Origin: Chloroflexota bacterium
Lineage (GTDB): Bacteria; Chloroflexota; Dehalococcoidia; Lucifugimonadales; JACPCL1
Assembly (NCBI GenBank): GCA_016210395.1
Contig: JACQUI010000271.1
Coordinates: forward strand, 1 to 9,283
Direction: 5' to 3'
DNA length: 9,283 bases
The notes under the pieces are model-generated. The model searched no databases and was not told the DNA's origin. It saw only the letters and a program-made list of their open reading frames with translations. Positions 1 to 7,301 of the stretch are shown one piece after another. Position 1 is the stretch's first letter; each line of letters starts with the position of its first letter. The position numbers were made by a program, and so were the translations under genes.

Positions 1-60
1 ATGTCCTGGCGGCAGGCGCGCCGGCCTAGGAGCTGCAACGCCTGGCCAGGACCAGTTCCC

Positions 61-79
61 GGCAGTCCTTGGGACTGCC
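61..79 (+). other. Perfect 8-bp hairpin in the leading non-coding region
   Basis: GGCAGTCC (61-68) and GGACTGCC (72-79) pair perfectly around a 3-nt TTG loop. The stem is followed by TTCAAT, not a real T-tract, so a terminator role is weak. It is the first of four stem-loops lying in series before the terminator at 161-200; the others are at 98-114 (CACCGC/GCGGTG) and 133-143 (GCCC/GGGC). The structure is seen directly; any function is inference. Confidence 0.45.
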
Positions 80-160
80 TTCAATAGCCCGACAGCGCAC
101 CGCGTGAAGCGGTGACAACTGAAAGCCTTGTAGCCCGCAGGGCCTCAATCCCCCCTCCGC

Positions 161-200
161 CCAGACGGCCCGTCTAGCCCACCGGGCCGTCTGGTGTTTT
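161..200 (+). terminator. Intrinsic (rho-independent) terminator
   Basis: A perfect 12-bp GC-rich stem is formed by CCAGACGGCCCG (161-172) and CGGGCCGTCTGG (183-194), with a 10-nt loop, followed at once by TGTTTT (195-200). Stem plus T-rich tail reads as a terminator for transcription on the + strand. No gene for it to terminate is complete in the window, so the transcript it ends must start to the left or within the first ~150 nt. It also insulates the importer operon from upstream transcription. Confidence 0.75.
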
Positions 201-745
201 CCGGAGAGCGCGTCAGAGCTTTGCTCCCCTACTCCCACAAGCCCAACACTGCCATGCTACCCTGGCGCGACGAGTAGAGGCAATAGGCTTCTCGCCAAGG
301 CCATGCCACCGCACAACGTGACGCCAATATCATGGTTTCCCATTCATGATGTGCGCTTCCCGTTGCCAGCCCCCAGGATGTACTGTACACTCCAACTGAA
401 GAGCCAGCACCACTTGCTGCCTTTTCGCCAATGATAGCCTGGGCCTCCTCAGAGGTACAGCAGTCCGGCAGGCGGGGAGCATCCTCGCTCCTGGCCCGCC
501 CTGGGTTCCCCGGTCACCCTTGTCACGTTCAACTCGTAGCCGGCGCGAAAACGCCACAAGCCCCAGTTCTGGGAGTCTGCCTGTCTAGAACCATGCCTGC
601 CGGCATCTGTCCCCTCCACGGGGAAGACGACGGACGCAAGAGGATAGCCGGCCCCATTGACGGTCGGTCCTGCAGGTTTTCGCAGGCCATCTAGAGAAGG
701 AAGAGGCAAAGCCTCATGCACCAAGACCAAAGAAGGAGGGATGAT
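201..745. other. Non-coding stretch and operon leader, no gene recognised
   Basis: No open frame here reads like a protein: the candidates on both strands lack family motifs and good ribosome binding sites. Seen in it are an inverted repeat ATCATG/CATGAT (329-334 and 345-350), a TGTAC-T-GTACA near-palindrome (379-389), a CCCC/GGGG stem (611-614 and 620-623), and a CCTGC/GCAGG stem (669-673 and 682-686) close to the first gene. A TTGACG box at 657-662 has no convincing -10 partner. The promoter of the importer operon should lie in this stretch because a terminator sits just left of it, but I cannot place it. Confidence 0.5.
735..740 (+). promoter_or_regulatory. Shine-Dalgarno that fixes the start of the binding-protein gene
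   Basis: The run AGAAGGAGGG ends at 740, five bases before ATG at 746. This is ideal spacing. The earlier in-frame ATG at 716 has no comparable site, and starting there would only add ten hydrophilic residues ahead of the signal peptide. The site therefore supports 746 as the start. Confidence 0.75.
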
Positions 746-2380
746 ATGAAGAACCTAGCAGTCTATCGGCAAATACTTGTGGGAAACAGGTGGCGCGGCC
801 TTACGCGGCCTCGGGGATCATTCGTGGCCTTCCTCATCCCCTTGCTGCTCATAGTGTCCTTGACGGCGTGTAGCAGCGCATCCACACCCACCCCCACCGC
901 GCCCCAGGCCGGCGGCGCCCTGCCCACGCCAACCCAGCAAGAGACAATCAAGAGCGGCGGCGCCCTGCGCGTCGCCCTGCCCGCCAACGTCCTTGGCATG
1001 GACCCCGCCTTCAGTCTCAATACAGCGGATATCATCTCCACGCTGCAACTCTACGATAATCTGGTCCTGCGGCAGCCTGATGGGAGCTTCCGTCCCATGC
1101 TGGCGGAGTCGTGGACCCACAACGATGAGCTGACGGAATGGACGTTCCACCTGCGGAAGGGCGTCAAGTTCCAGAACGGGAAGGACTTTGAAGCGGAGGA
1201 CGTGGTCTTCACCTTCAACCGCCTGCTTGACCCTGCGACTGGTTCCCCCGGGAGGACCAGCGTGGAGTTCATCAAGGAAGTCATAGCAGACGATCCCGAC
1301 ACGGTGCGATTCGTCCTGAAGGGGCCGAACGCCTTCGTTCTGAGCGGCCTGACCATCTACCAGGCGCGTATCCTGCCGGCCAACGTGGACGTGTCCCGGC
1401 TTCAAAATGAGTCCTTTGGGACCGGCCCGTTCAGCCTGGTCGAGTTCCGTCCGGGGGAACGGACGATCATGAAACGCAACCCAGACTACTGGGACAGCCC
1501 ACGGCCCTACCTTGACGAGCTGGTCTTTTTCTACATGTCTGAACCGGAGACCCGGGTTGAGGCGCTCAAAGATGGAAGCGTTGACGTGGTCTTCCCACTG
1601 GAGCCAACAAGCCTCCGCGCGCTGGAAGGCGTACCGGGAGTGCGTGTTGATGAGAAGGCCAGCGCCGCTTATTTGAACCTGGCCATGGATACCCGGGTAC
1701 CGCCCTTCGACAACAAGCTGGTGCGCAAGGCCGTTCAGTTGGCCACGGACAGGGAAGCCATACGAAAGGTGGCTAACCTTGGCCGTGGGGCCATCGCCAA
1801 CGACCACCCCATTCCACCCAGCGACCCCGCCTACTGGAAAGACCAGACGATCACTCCCTATGACCCGCAAAAGGCCAGGGACCTCCTGGCCCAGGCCGGC
1901 CACCCCAGCGGCATTGACCTGACCCTGCACACCAGCACGGTGGAACCCGGTATGACGGAGATGGCAGTGGCCTTTAAGGAGTCGGCTGCCCCAGCCGGCA
2001 TCAGGGTTACCATCATCCGGGAGCCCGAGGACGCCTACTGGGCGAGGGTATGGATGGCGGAACCGTTCACCACGGTTACCTGGAACGGAAGGGAGCCGGA
2101 TGAAGCCCTGACCGTTGTGTACATGAGCAGCGCCGAGTGGAACGAGGCGTACTACAAGGACCCGGAGCTGGACGCGCTGATCATACAGGCCCGCAGACAG
2201 GTGGACAATGCCGAACGCAACGCCACCTACGCTGAAATCCAGCGCAAGCTCATAGATCAAGCGACCCGCATCATTACGGTCTTCAGGCCCATTCTGGTGG
2301 GTGTGCGGACCAACGTGATGGGCGTGGAAGCCCACCCCAACAACTGGCTTATCTTGAGCGAGGCGTGGCTGAATCGCTAG
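746..2380 (+). CDS. ABC importer substrate-binding lipoprotein, SBP family 5 (peptide/nickel type)
   Basis: This is the extracytoplasmic receptor of a Dpp/Opp-type importer: it captures the solute and delivers it to the two permeases encoded next. From ATG 746 it has 544 residues, normal for the family. It starts with a long basic N-region, then a hydrophobic stretch ending in a lipobox LTAC; the lipid-anchored Cys is residue 42 (codon 869-871). A Ser/Thr/Pro-rich tether follows to about residue 70. The fold's landmarks are present: the family-5 signature region LAESW...TEWTFHLRKGVKF (about 119-142), GTGPF at 225-229, RNPDYW at 244-249, and VRKAVQLATDREAI at 326-339. An in-frame ATG at 716 gives 554 residues but lacks a ribosome site. 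Substrate cannot be assigned: this family covers peptides, nickel, opines, glutathione and sugars. It is the first gene of the operon. Confidence 0.93.
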   Translation: MKNLAVYRQILVGNRWRGLTRPRGSFVAFLIPLLLIVSLTACSSASTPTPTAPQAGGALPTPTQQETIKSGGALRVALPANVLGMDPAFSLNTADIISTLQLYDNLVLRQPDGSFRPMLAESWTHNDELTEWTFHLRKGVKFQNGKDFEAEDVVFTFNRLLDPATGSPGRTSVEFIKEVIADDPDTVRFVLKGPNAFVLSGLTIYQARILPANVDVSRLQNESFGTGPFSLVEFRPGERTIMKRNPDYWDSPRPYLDELVFFYMSEPETRVEALKDGSVDVVFPLEPTSLRALEGVPGVRVDEKASAAYLNLAMDTRVPPFDNKLVRKAVQLATDREAIRKVANLGRGAIANDHPIPPSDPAYWKDQTITPYDPQKARDLLAQAGHPSGIDLTLHTSTVEPGMTEMAVAFKESAAPAGIRVTIIREPEDAYWARVWMAEPFTTVTWNGREPDEALTVVYMSSAEWNEAYYKDPELDALIIQARRQVDNAERNATYAEIQRKLIDQATRIITVFRPILVGVRTNVMGVEAHPNNWLILSEAWLNR

Positions 2381-2392
2381 CCCGCCTTCAAT

Positions 2393-2456
2393 CTGCCCCG
2401 AGAGGGATGGGCGACACATCTGGCCGCGGGGCGCCATCCGCCCATCCCCAGGGCAG
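2393..2456 (+). other. Stem-loop in the gap between binding protein and permease genes
   Basis: GGGATGGGCG (2404-2413) pairs perfectly with CGCCCATCCC (2439-2448). An outer 6-bp stem, CTGCCC (2393-2398) with GGGCAG (2451-2456), stacks outside it across a small internal bulge. No T-tract follows, so it is not a standard intrinsic terminator. In comparable importer operons a stem-loop after the binding-protein gene stabilises that part of the mRNA or causes partial termination, giving more receptor than permease. That role is inferred here. Confidence 0.6.
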
Positions 2457-2538
2457 CGGGGCCCCACCCCCCTGCCCTACCCATGCCCCGCAAGGTGCGT
2501 GCCCATAGCACAATCTTCAAAGTAGGGGAGACCCGCCC

Positions 2539-3483
2539 ATGATCCGCTTTCTCACAAGGCGCCTCAGTCTCATCCTGGTGACCCTCCTGGTGGTCTCCCT
2601 GGCCATCTTCCTGGTCACCGAAATCCTCCCTGGCGACGTCGCAAGCATGATGCTTGGCCAGGGCGCAACGGCCCAGAACTTGGCCGCCGTACGCCAGAAG
2701 CTGGACCTGGACCGGCCCGCGTATGCCCGCTATCTAGAATGGGTGGCCAATGCCGCGCGGGGGGACTTGGGTGAGTCCTACGTTCAAAAAAGGCCGATCG
2801 TGGACATCGTCAGGGGGAGATTAGGCAACTCCCTCATCCTGGCAGCCTTTGCCTTTCTCGTTTCGGCGCCTACCGCCATACTCATTGGCGTGTGGGCCGG
2901 CATCAGACGCAATAGCTGGGGCGATCAAATCGCCAGTGTCGCCAGCCTAGTTGCTATCTCGCTGCCTGAGTTTGTTACAGGCGTTTTGCTGATGATAGTT
3001 TTCGCCTCAACCCTTCGCTGGCTTCCCTCTTCAAGCGTCCTGTTACCGGGGACAACGCCCCTGGAGCGCCCTCAAATCCTGGTGCTGCCGGCTCTCACCC
3101 TCACCGGTGTGCTACTGGCCTACGTCATGCGTATGACCCGAGCCAACGTCATAGAGGTGATGCAATCCAACTATGTACGGACAGCCATTCTCAAAGGGCT
3201 TCCCATGCGCCGGGTCATCATCCGCCATGTCCTGCCCAACGCATTGCTCCCCACTATCAGCATTATTGCCATGAACGTGGGCTGGATGCTGGGCGGCCTG
3301 ATCATCGTAGAGAGCGTCTTCGCCTATCCCGGCATCGGGCGGCTGCTACTGACCTCCATCCAGAGCCGGGACGTGCCCTTGCTCCAGGCGGTAGCTCTGC
3401 TGATTGCCGCCACATATGCCGTCAGCAACCTGCTGGCAGACCTGAGCTATAGCCTACTGAACCCAAGGATACGATTGTCATGA
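2539..3483 (+). CDS. ABC importer permease, DppB/OppB family
   Basis: This inner-membrane subunit forms one half of the solute channel. It has 314 residues, the usual DppB length. A first membrane helix lies at about residues 9-30, followed by the family's external segment (GDLGESYV at 75-82), then a bundle of about five helices from about 97 to 306. The EAA coupling loop that contacts the ATPase is at 212-236, reading YVRTAILKGL then HVLPNAL; the common Ala-Arg-Ala before KGL is Ala-Ile-Leu here. The C-terminal VESVFAYPGIGRLL (257-270) is typical of DppB. The start is supported by AGGGGAG at 2524-2530, eight bases upstream. Its TGA overlaps the next ATG (ATGA at 3480-3483), implying coupled translation. 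Confidence 0.94.
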   Translation: MIRFLTRRLSLILVTLLVVSLAIFLVTEILPGDVASMMLGQGATAQNLAAVRQKLDLDRPAYARYLEWVANAARGDLGESYVQKRPIVDIVRGRLGNSLILAAFAFLVSAPTAILIGVWAGIRRNSWGDQIASVASLVAISLPEFVTGVLLMIVFASTLRWLPSSSVLLPGTTPLERPQILVLPALTLTGVLLAYVMRMTRANVIEVMQSNYVRTAILKGLPMRRVIIRHVLPNALLPTISIIAMNVGWMLGGLIIVESVFAYPGIGRLLLTSIQSRDVPLLQAVALLIAATYAVSNLLADLSYSLLNPRIRLS

Positions 3484-4409
3484 ACAACGCATCCGCTGCC
3501 ACAACACCTGTCCGTCAAAGCCTGGGGCAGACCTCTTGGGGGGCTGTGACCGCTGTGGGCCGGGGGCTTCGCCGCCAGATCTGGCTTGCTACTCGGACCG
3601 GAGCGGGGCGAATCGGCCTGCCCATCGTGGCCTTCTACCTGTTTCTGGCCATCATGGGGCCAGTGATTGCCCCGTACCCGGCAACGCAGTTCCACCTTCA
3701 GGACCAGCTTTCGGCACCTTCCTGGACATACTGGCTGGGCACTGATGAATACGGCCGGGACATCCTGAGCCGCGTCCTGTCCGGCGCAAGGTCCATCATC
3801 GTCATAGCAACCCTGGGAGCAGCTTTGGGCATAACGCTGGGGACGCTGGTCGGCATGACCAGTGCCTACAAGGGCGGGCGAACGGACGAGTTCACCATGC
3901 GGGTTATGGACGGCCTCATGTCCTTTCCTGCCCTGTTGATGGCCCTGCTAGTGCTGACCACTCTGGGGGCGAACGCTCAGAACATTATCCTCACCATTGG
4001 GGTGGTGTTCATGCCCAGGGTGGCCCGCATCCTGCGAAGCGCCACCCTGTCCATCAAGACACTAGAGTTCGTCCAGAATGCCCGCCTTCGGGGCGAGTCA
4101 AGCGCCTATATTATCTTCCGAGAGATCCTCCCCAACACCATCCCAGTGCTGACCGTGGAGGCCTCGGTGCGATTGAGCTTCGCCATCCTGCTGGCCTCCT
4201 CCCTGGGCTTCCTTGGCCTGGGGGTCCAGCCGCCCTCTCCCGATTGGGGCTTGATGATCAGTGAAAGCCGCCGCTTCATCACTACAGCTCCCTGGGTGGC
4301 CCTTGCCCCTGCCGGAGCCGTGGCTTCCCTGGTCATTGGGGTGAACCTCCTTGCCGAAGGTATGCGCCAGGCCCAACATCTCCCCCGCGTGGAGGAGGAA
4401 ATCGAATGA
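3480..4409 (+). CDS. ABC importer permease, DppC/OppC family
   Basis: This is the second channel subunit, partner of the preceding permease. It has 309 residues. The cytoplasmic N-terminus is about 40 residues and the first membrane helix spans about 46-65. The hallmark GTDEYGRD is at 87-94. The EAA loop is at 197-221 (FVQNARLRGES then FREILPN), and the DppC-type LGFLGLGVQPPSPDWG is at 242-257. Helices fill the rest to about 293, and a short acidic tail ends in VEEEIE. The start overlaps the previous stop; AAGGA at 3465-3469 is a modest ribosome site, as expected for translational coupling. Its stop overlaps the ATPase start by the same ATGA arrangement (4406-4409). Membership is clear, substrate is not. 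Confidence 0.94.
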   Translation: MNNASAATTPVRQSLGQTSWGAVTAVGRGLRRQIWLATRTGAGRIGLPIVAFYLFLAIMGPVIAPYPATQFHLQDQLSAPSWTYWLGTDEYGRDILSRVLSGARSIIVIATLGAALGITLGTLVGMTSAYKGGRTDEFTMRVMDGLMSFPALLMALLVLTTLGANAQNIILTIGVVFMPRVARILRSATLSIKTLEFVQNARLRGESSAYIIFREILPNTIPVLTVEASVRLSFAILLASSLGFLGLGVQPPSPDWGLMISESRRFITTAPWVALAPAGAVASLVIGVNLLAEGMRQAQHLPRVEEEIE

Positions 4410-6490
4410 CACCCATGAAGGACCACAACGCTTCCCTATTGCAGGTGGAGGATCTCTCCGTCACGTTCTTTACCCCCAACGGAGCGGTGCGAGCCGTGCG
4501 GGACGTCTCCTTTGAAGTGCGGCGTAATGAGGTGCTCGGCATCGTTGGCGAATCGGGGTGCGGCAAGTCCACCGTGGCCTACGCCATACTGGGCTACCTG
4601 CCGGGTACTTTCCGCTTGGGTGGCGCCATCCGTTTTGAGGGGCGCGATATCACCAAGATTCCCGCAGCAGAGCTTCGCAAGCTGCGGGGCAATCGCATTG
4701 CTATGGTGTATCAGGACCCGGTTACCTCCCTGAACCCCTTCATGCGAGTAGGCCCCCAAGTGGCCGAGGTGCTTGCGCAGCACCTCGGCCACAGCCAGGG
4801 TGAGGCGCGGCTGCGGACGGCTGAGCTTTTTGAAAGTGTGGGGTTGGCAGAGCACGCCCGCATCGGGCGGCGCTACCCGCACGAGCTTAGCGGCGGACAG
4901 CAGCAACGGGTCATGATTGCTATGGCTCTCGCCTGCGATCCCGACCTCCTTATTCTTGACGAGCCTACCACCGGCCTGGATGTCACAACGGAAGCCACGG
5001 TCCTAGACCTGATTCGTGACTTGAAAGCCCGGGTTAACGCTGGAATCATCCTGGTCACTCATAACCTCGGTGTGGTGGCTCAGGTGGCAGACCGTGTAGC
5101 AGTAATGTACGCCGGCCACCTGGTAGAAGAGGCGCCGGTCCGGGCGTTGTTCAAGTCCCCCCGTCATCCGTACACGGCGGGACTCCTCTCCTGTGTTCCC
5201 CAGCCAGTCACTGATGCAAGCGAAGGGCGGCTCCTTCGCAGTATTCCGGGCTCCGTCTACAGCGCTCAGGAGGAAACAAAGCAGGCCTGCCTCTTTGCAT
5301 CCCGTTGTCCTATGGCCAGGGAGGAATGCAGAACCCAGGCGCCGCCTGTTGTGGATACGGGCGAAGGCCACCTTTCCAAGTGTTTCTATTGGCAGCAGGT
5401 GAACGGCGCTCTCTGGGGGATGCCGGAGGTGCGCCGGGACAAGACCAAAGACGCCACTGTTGCTCCGGTGCTCGCCGTCCGCGGGCTTCGCCACTTCTTT
5501 GGCAAGCCACGCCGCAAGTACGTGCTCTTTGGCCCCATGAGGAACCGCCCTGTGCGGGCGGTGGTGGATGTTGGCTTCGAGGTGTATCCGGGCCAGACCC
5601 TCGGTATTGTCGGCGAAAGCGGCTCCGGCAAGACGACGTTGGCGCGCAACATCTCCGGCCTCATTGACCGCACAGGTGGAGAAGTCCGCCTGCTGGACAA
5701 AGATCTGGCGCCCAGTGTGGAAGACCGTACGCCAGCTCAGCGAGCCGCCATTCGCATGGTGTTCCAGAATCCGACGGCTTCCTTGAACCCCATGCTTCCC
5801 GTCCGCCATGCCCTCATGAGACCCCTGAAGAAATTCCAGGGACTGCGCGGCAAGGAGGGGAAGGAGCGGGCAATCGCCCTCCTGAAAGCCGTTGGCATGG
5901 AGCCTGGGCATATGGACCGCTTGCCGGGGGAGCTCAGCGGGGGGCAGCAACAACGCGTCGCCCTGGCAGCCACCTTCGCCGGCAAGGCGGACATTATCGT
6001 CGCTGACGAGGCTGTCTCCGCCTTGGACGTTTCGGTCCAGGCCCAGGTGCTCAACCTCCTCAAGCAACATCAGGAAGAGTCCGGCGCCTCGTACATCTTC
6101 ATTTCCCACGACCTTGGGGTGGTGCGGTACATCTCTGACGACATCCTGGTGCTCTACGCGGGCCACGTGGCCGAGTTCGGCCCTAGGACAAGCGTCCTCA
6201 AGCCGCCCAGCCACCCGTACACCGAGGCGCTCTTATCTGCGGCGCCCGCTCCGGACCCAGACGCTACTCCAACGCGAATCCGACTCCCAGGCTCGGTGCC
6301 AACCCTACGGGAAGCCTTCAAGGGATGCTTCTTTGCCGGACGTTGCCCGCGCAAACTGGGGCCTATTTGTGATGAAACGCCTCCTCCTGCCCAGACCAAT
6401 CCGGCTGACGGACGGCACGTCATCCACTGCCACATCCCGTTGGATGACCTGGCGAAGGCCCAGATGGACCGTTCCGCACTTGCAGCTTGA
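4406..6490 (+). CDS. Fused double ATPase of the importer (DppD-DppF in one chain)
   Basis: It hydrolyses ATP to drive the permease pair from the cytoplasmic face. The 694 residues hold two complete nucleotide-binding domains, so one chain replaces separate DppD and DppF. Domain 1: Walker A GESGCGKST 48-56, Q-loop in YQDP 102-105, signature LSGGQQQ 161-167, Walker B LLILDEP 181-187, switch His 219. Domain 2: Walker A GESGSGKTT 403-411, FQNP 453-456, LSGGQQQ 510-516, Walker B ending DEAVSALD 534-541 (Ala where Pro is usual), His 568. Each half is followed by the oligopeptide-type C-terminal extension (HPYT at 254-257 and 603-606) with four Cys: C295, C301, C308, C326 and C641, C647, C655, C675. 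These match the positions that hold an iron-sulfur cluster in related importers. A strong GGAGGAGG lies at 4391-4398. Confidence 0.94.
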   Translation: MTPMKDHNASLLQVEDLSVTFFTPNGAVRAVRDVSFEVRRNEVLGIVGESGCGKSTVAYAILGYLPGTFRLGGAIRFEGRDITKIPAAELRKLRGNRIAMVYQDPVTSLNPFMRVGPQVAEVLAQHLGHSQGEARLRTAELFESVGLAEHARIGRRYPHELSGGQQQRVMIAMALACDPDLLILDEPTTGLDVTTEATVLDLIRDLKARVNAGIILVTHNLGVVAQVADRVAVMYAGHLVEEAPVRALFKSPRHPYTAGLLSCVPQPVTDASEGRLLRSIPGSVYSAQEETKQACLFASRCPMAREECRTQAPPVVDTGEGHLSKCFYWQQVNGALWGMPEVRRDKTKDATVAPVLAVRGLRHFFGKPRRKYVLFGPMRNRPVRAVVDVGFEVYPGQTLGIVGESGSGKTTLARNISGLIDRTGGEVRLLDKDLAPSVEDRTPAQRAAIRMVFQNPTASLNPMLPVRHALMRPLKKFQGLRGKEGKERAIALLKAVGMEPGHMDRLPGELSGGQQQRVALAATFAGKADIIVADEAVSALDVSVQAQVLNLLKQHQEESGASYIFISHDLGVVRYISDDILVLYAGHVAEFGPRTSVLKPPSHPYTEALLSAAPAPDPDATPTRIRLPGSVPTLREAFKGCFFAGRCPRKLGPICDETPPPAQTNPADGRHVIHCHIPLDDLAKAQMDRSALAA

Positions 6491-6552
6491 TCTGGCGAGT
6501 AAGAAGGCGCAAAGGGTTTTCACTCGAAACAACGGCACTCACATCAAACGAA

Positions 6553-6560
6553 GGGAGGTG
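6553..6560 (+). promoter_or_regulatory. Strong Shine-Dalgarno for the kinase-like gene
   Basis: GGGAGGTG lies six bases before ATG 6567. It sets this start against a much longer frame that stays open upstream to 5892 inside the ATPase gene. It also shows that the gene is translated independently of the ATPase, 76 nt away. Confidence 0.75.
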
Positions 6561-6566
6561 GAACGA

Positions 6567-7253
6567 ATGCCCGTCATCACCATCCGAGGCCACTCCGGAA
6601 GCCTTACCAGCGAGATCGCCCGCATGATGGCGTACAAGCTCGACGCCCACGTCATGGACCGCCAGATACTCCACGAGGTCTCCAAACGTCTCGAAATCCC
6701 AGTGGAGGAGGTGGAGGAGATGGAGAAAGTCCCCCTTACGCGTAGGGACCGCATCCTCGACGCCTTCAGCCGGCTCTTGCAGCAGCCCTGGGCAATGGTC
6801 GCCGGCCCGCCGGGGCACATCGGCGTGCTTGGTCTGGCTTCCTACTACGAGCACCTGCCGCAACCCACAGACGCCAACGCCTACAGGCGCGCCCTGGAGG
6901 AGATCGTGCATGACCTGGCAACAGATGACAGCGTCGTGTTCACAGGCAAAGGCACCCAGGTCATGCTGCGGCAACAGGAGCGCGCGTTCCACGTCTTCGT
7001 CACCGCCCCTCTGGAGCTGCGCGTCAAGAGGATCATGGCCCGCAACGGCATCAGCGAGGCCGAAGCCCGCGCCATGATCGCGCGGATAGACGGGCACAGA
7101 AAGGCATACCTGAAGCGGTACTTCAAAGTGGACCTGGAAGACCTCCGGCTGTACGACGTTGTCATCAACACCGCCAAGATAGACGTCAAGACAGCCGTGG
7201 ACACGATTATCCATCTGTCCCGGAGCGCGCAATCGGATGCCGCAGCAGCATAG
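6567..7253 (+). CDS. Cytidylate-kinase-like protein with modified P-loop
   Basis: It has 228 residues and resembles the cytidylate-kinase-like family (Cytidylate_kin2 type), whose physiological substrate is mostly unknown. Seen: an N-terminal strand then loop VITIRGHSGSLTSEIA (3-18); DRQIL at 31-35; VVFTGKG at 123-129, where the family usually has a VxVGRG-like stretch; and an APLELRVKRI segment (147-156), followed by an Arg-rich lid-like helix and the RIDGHRKAYLKRYF stretch (173-186). The P-loop is odd: family members generally have GSGG followed by Arg or another residue, and true NMP kinases have GxGKG/T; here it is GSLT with no Lys or Arg. It could be inactive, bind a nucleotide differently, or be a normal variant of a subfamily. 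It follows the importer on the same strand and probably shares its transcript; a functional link is not shown. Confidence 0.8.
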   Translation: MPVITIRGHSGSLTSEIARMMAYKLDAHVMDRQILHEVSKRLEIPVEEVEEMEKVPLTRRDRILDAFSRLLQQPWAMVAGPPGHIGVLGLASYYEHLPQPTDANAYRRALEEIVHDLATDDSVVFTGKGTQVMLRQQERAFHVFVTAPLELRVKRIMARNGISEAEARAMIARIDGHRKAYLKRYFKVDLEDLRLYDVVINTAKIDVKTAVDTIIHLSRSAQSDAAAA

Positions 7254-7267
7254 CGCAAGACGCGACC

Positions 7268-7301
7268 ACTGTAGGGGCACGATATGTCGTGCCCCTACAG
7301 T
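7268..7301. repeat. Perfect 15-bp palindrome, GTAGGGGC-type dispersed repeat, probable terminator
   Basis: Arms 7268-7282 and 7287-7301 are exact reverse complements around a TATG loop. The core GTAGGGGCACGA reads like palindromes I know as multi-copy intergenic elements in Chloroflexota and some other phyla; only one copy is in this window, so the dispersed nature is recalled, not shown. It starts 15 nt after the kinase-like gene's stop and its right arm runs into TTTCTC, so it can serve as that gene's terminator. Its right arm also supplies the stop codon of the opposite-strand remnant. Confidence 0.7.

Noticed and set aside
3..29. Possible last codons of an upstream + strand gene (VLAAGAPA then TAG)
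   Set aside because: Eight codons are too few to support a gene, although the terminator at 161-200 fits some transcript from the left.
229..513. A 95-codon open stretch on the minus strand in the leader region
   Set aside because: No start codon with a ribosome site and no family resemblance; a frame of this length is easily open by chance in GC-rich DNA.
657..700. TTGACG box as a promoter for the importer operon
   Set aside because: No -10-like hexamer at 16-18 nt downstream, and the closest candidate is too far away.
818..2467. A 549-codon open frame on the minus strand opposite the binding-protein gene
   Set aside because: It is the mirror of a GC-rich, codon-biased real gene. Its translation has no family motifs, while the + strand encodes a complete lipoprotein with signal peptide.
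5003..6214. A 403-codon minus-strand frame inside the ATPase gene
   Set aside because: Same cause: the + strand carries all ABC ATPase motifs in order, and the minus translation has none.
5892..6566. Upstream extension of the kinase-like frame into the ATPase gene
   Set aside because: The extension is out-of-frame ATPase sequence with low-complexity Ser/Arg/Thr content. The ribosome site at 6553-6560 and family similarity both place the start at 6567.
6420..7280. A 286-codon minus-strand frame opposite the kinase-like gene
   Set aside because: No recognisable motifs, and the + strand gene has a good ribosome site and family features.
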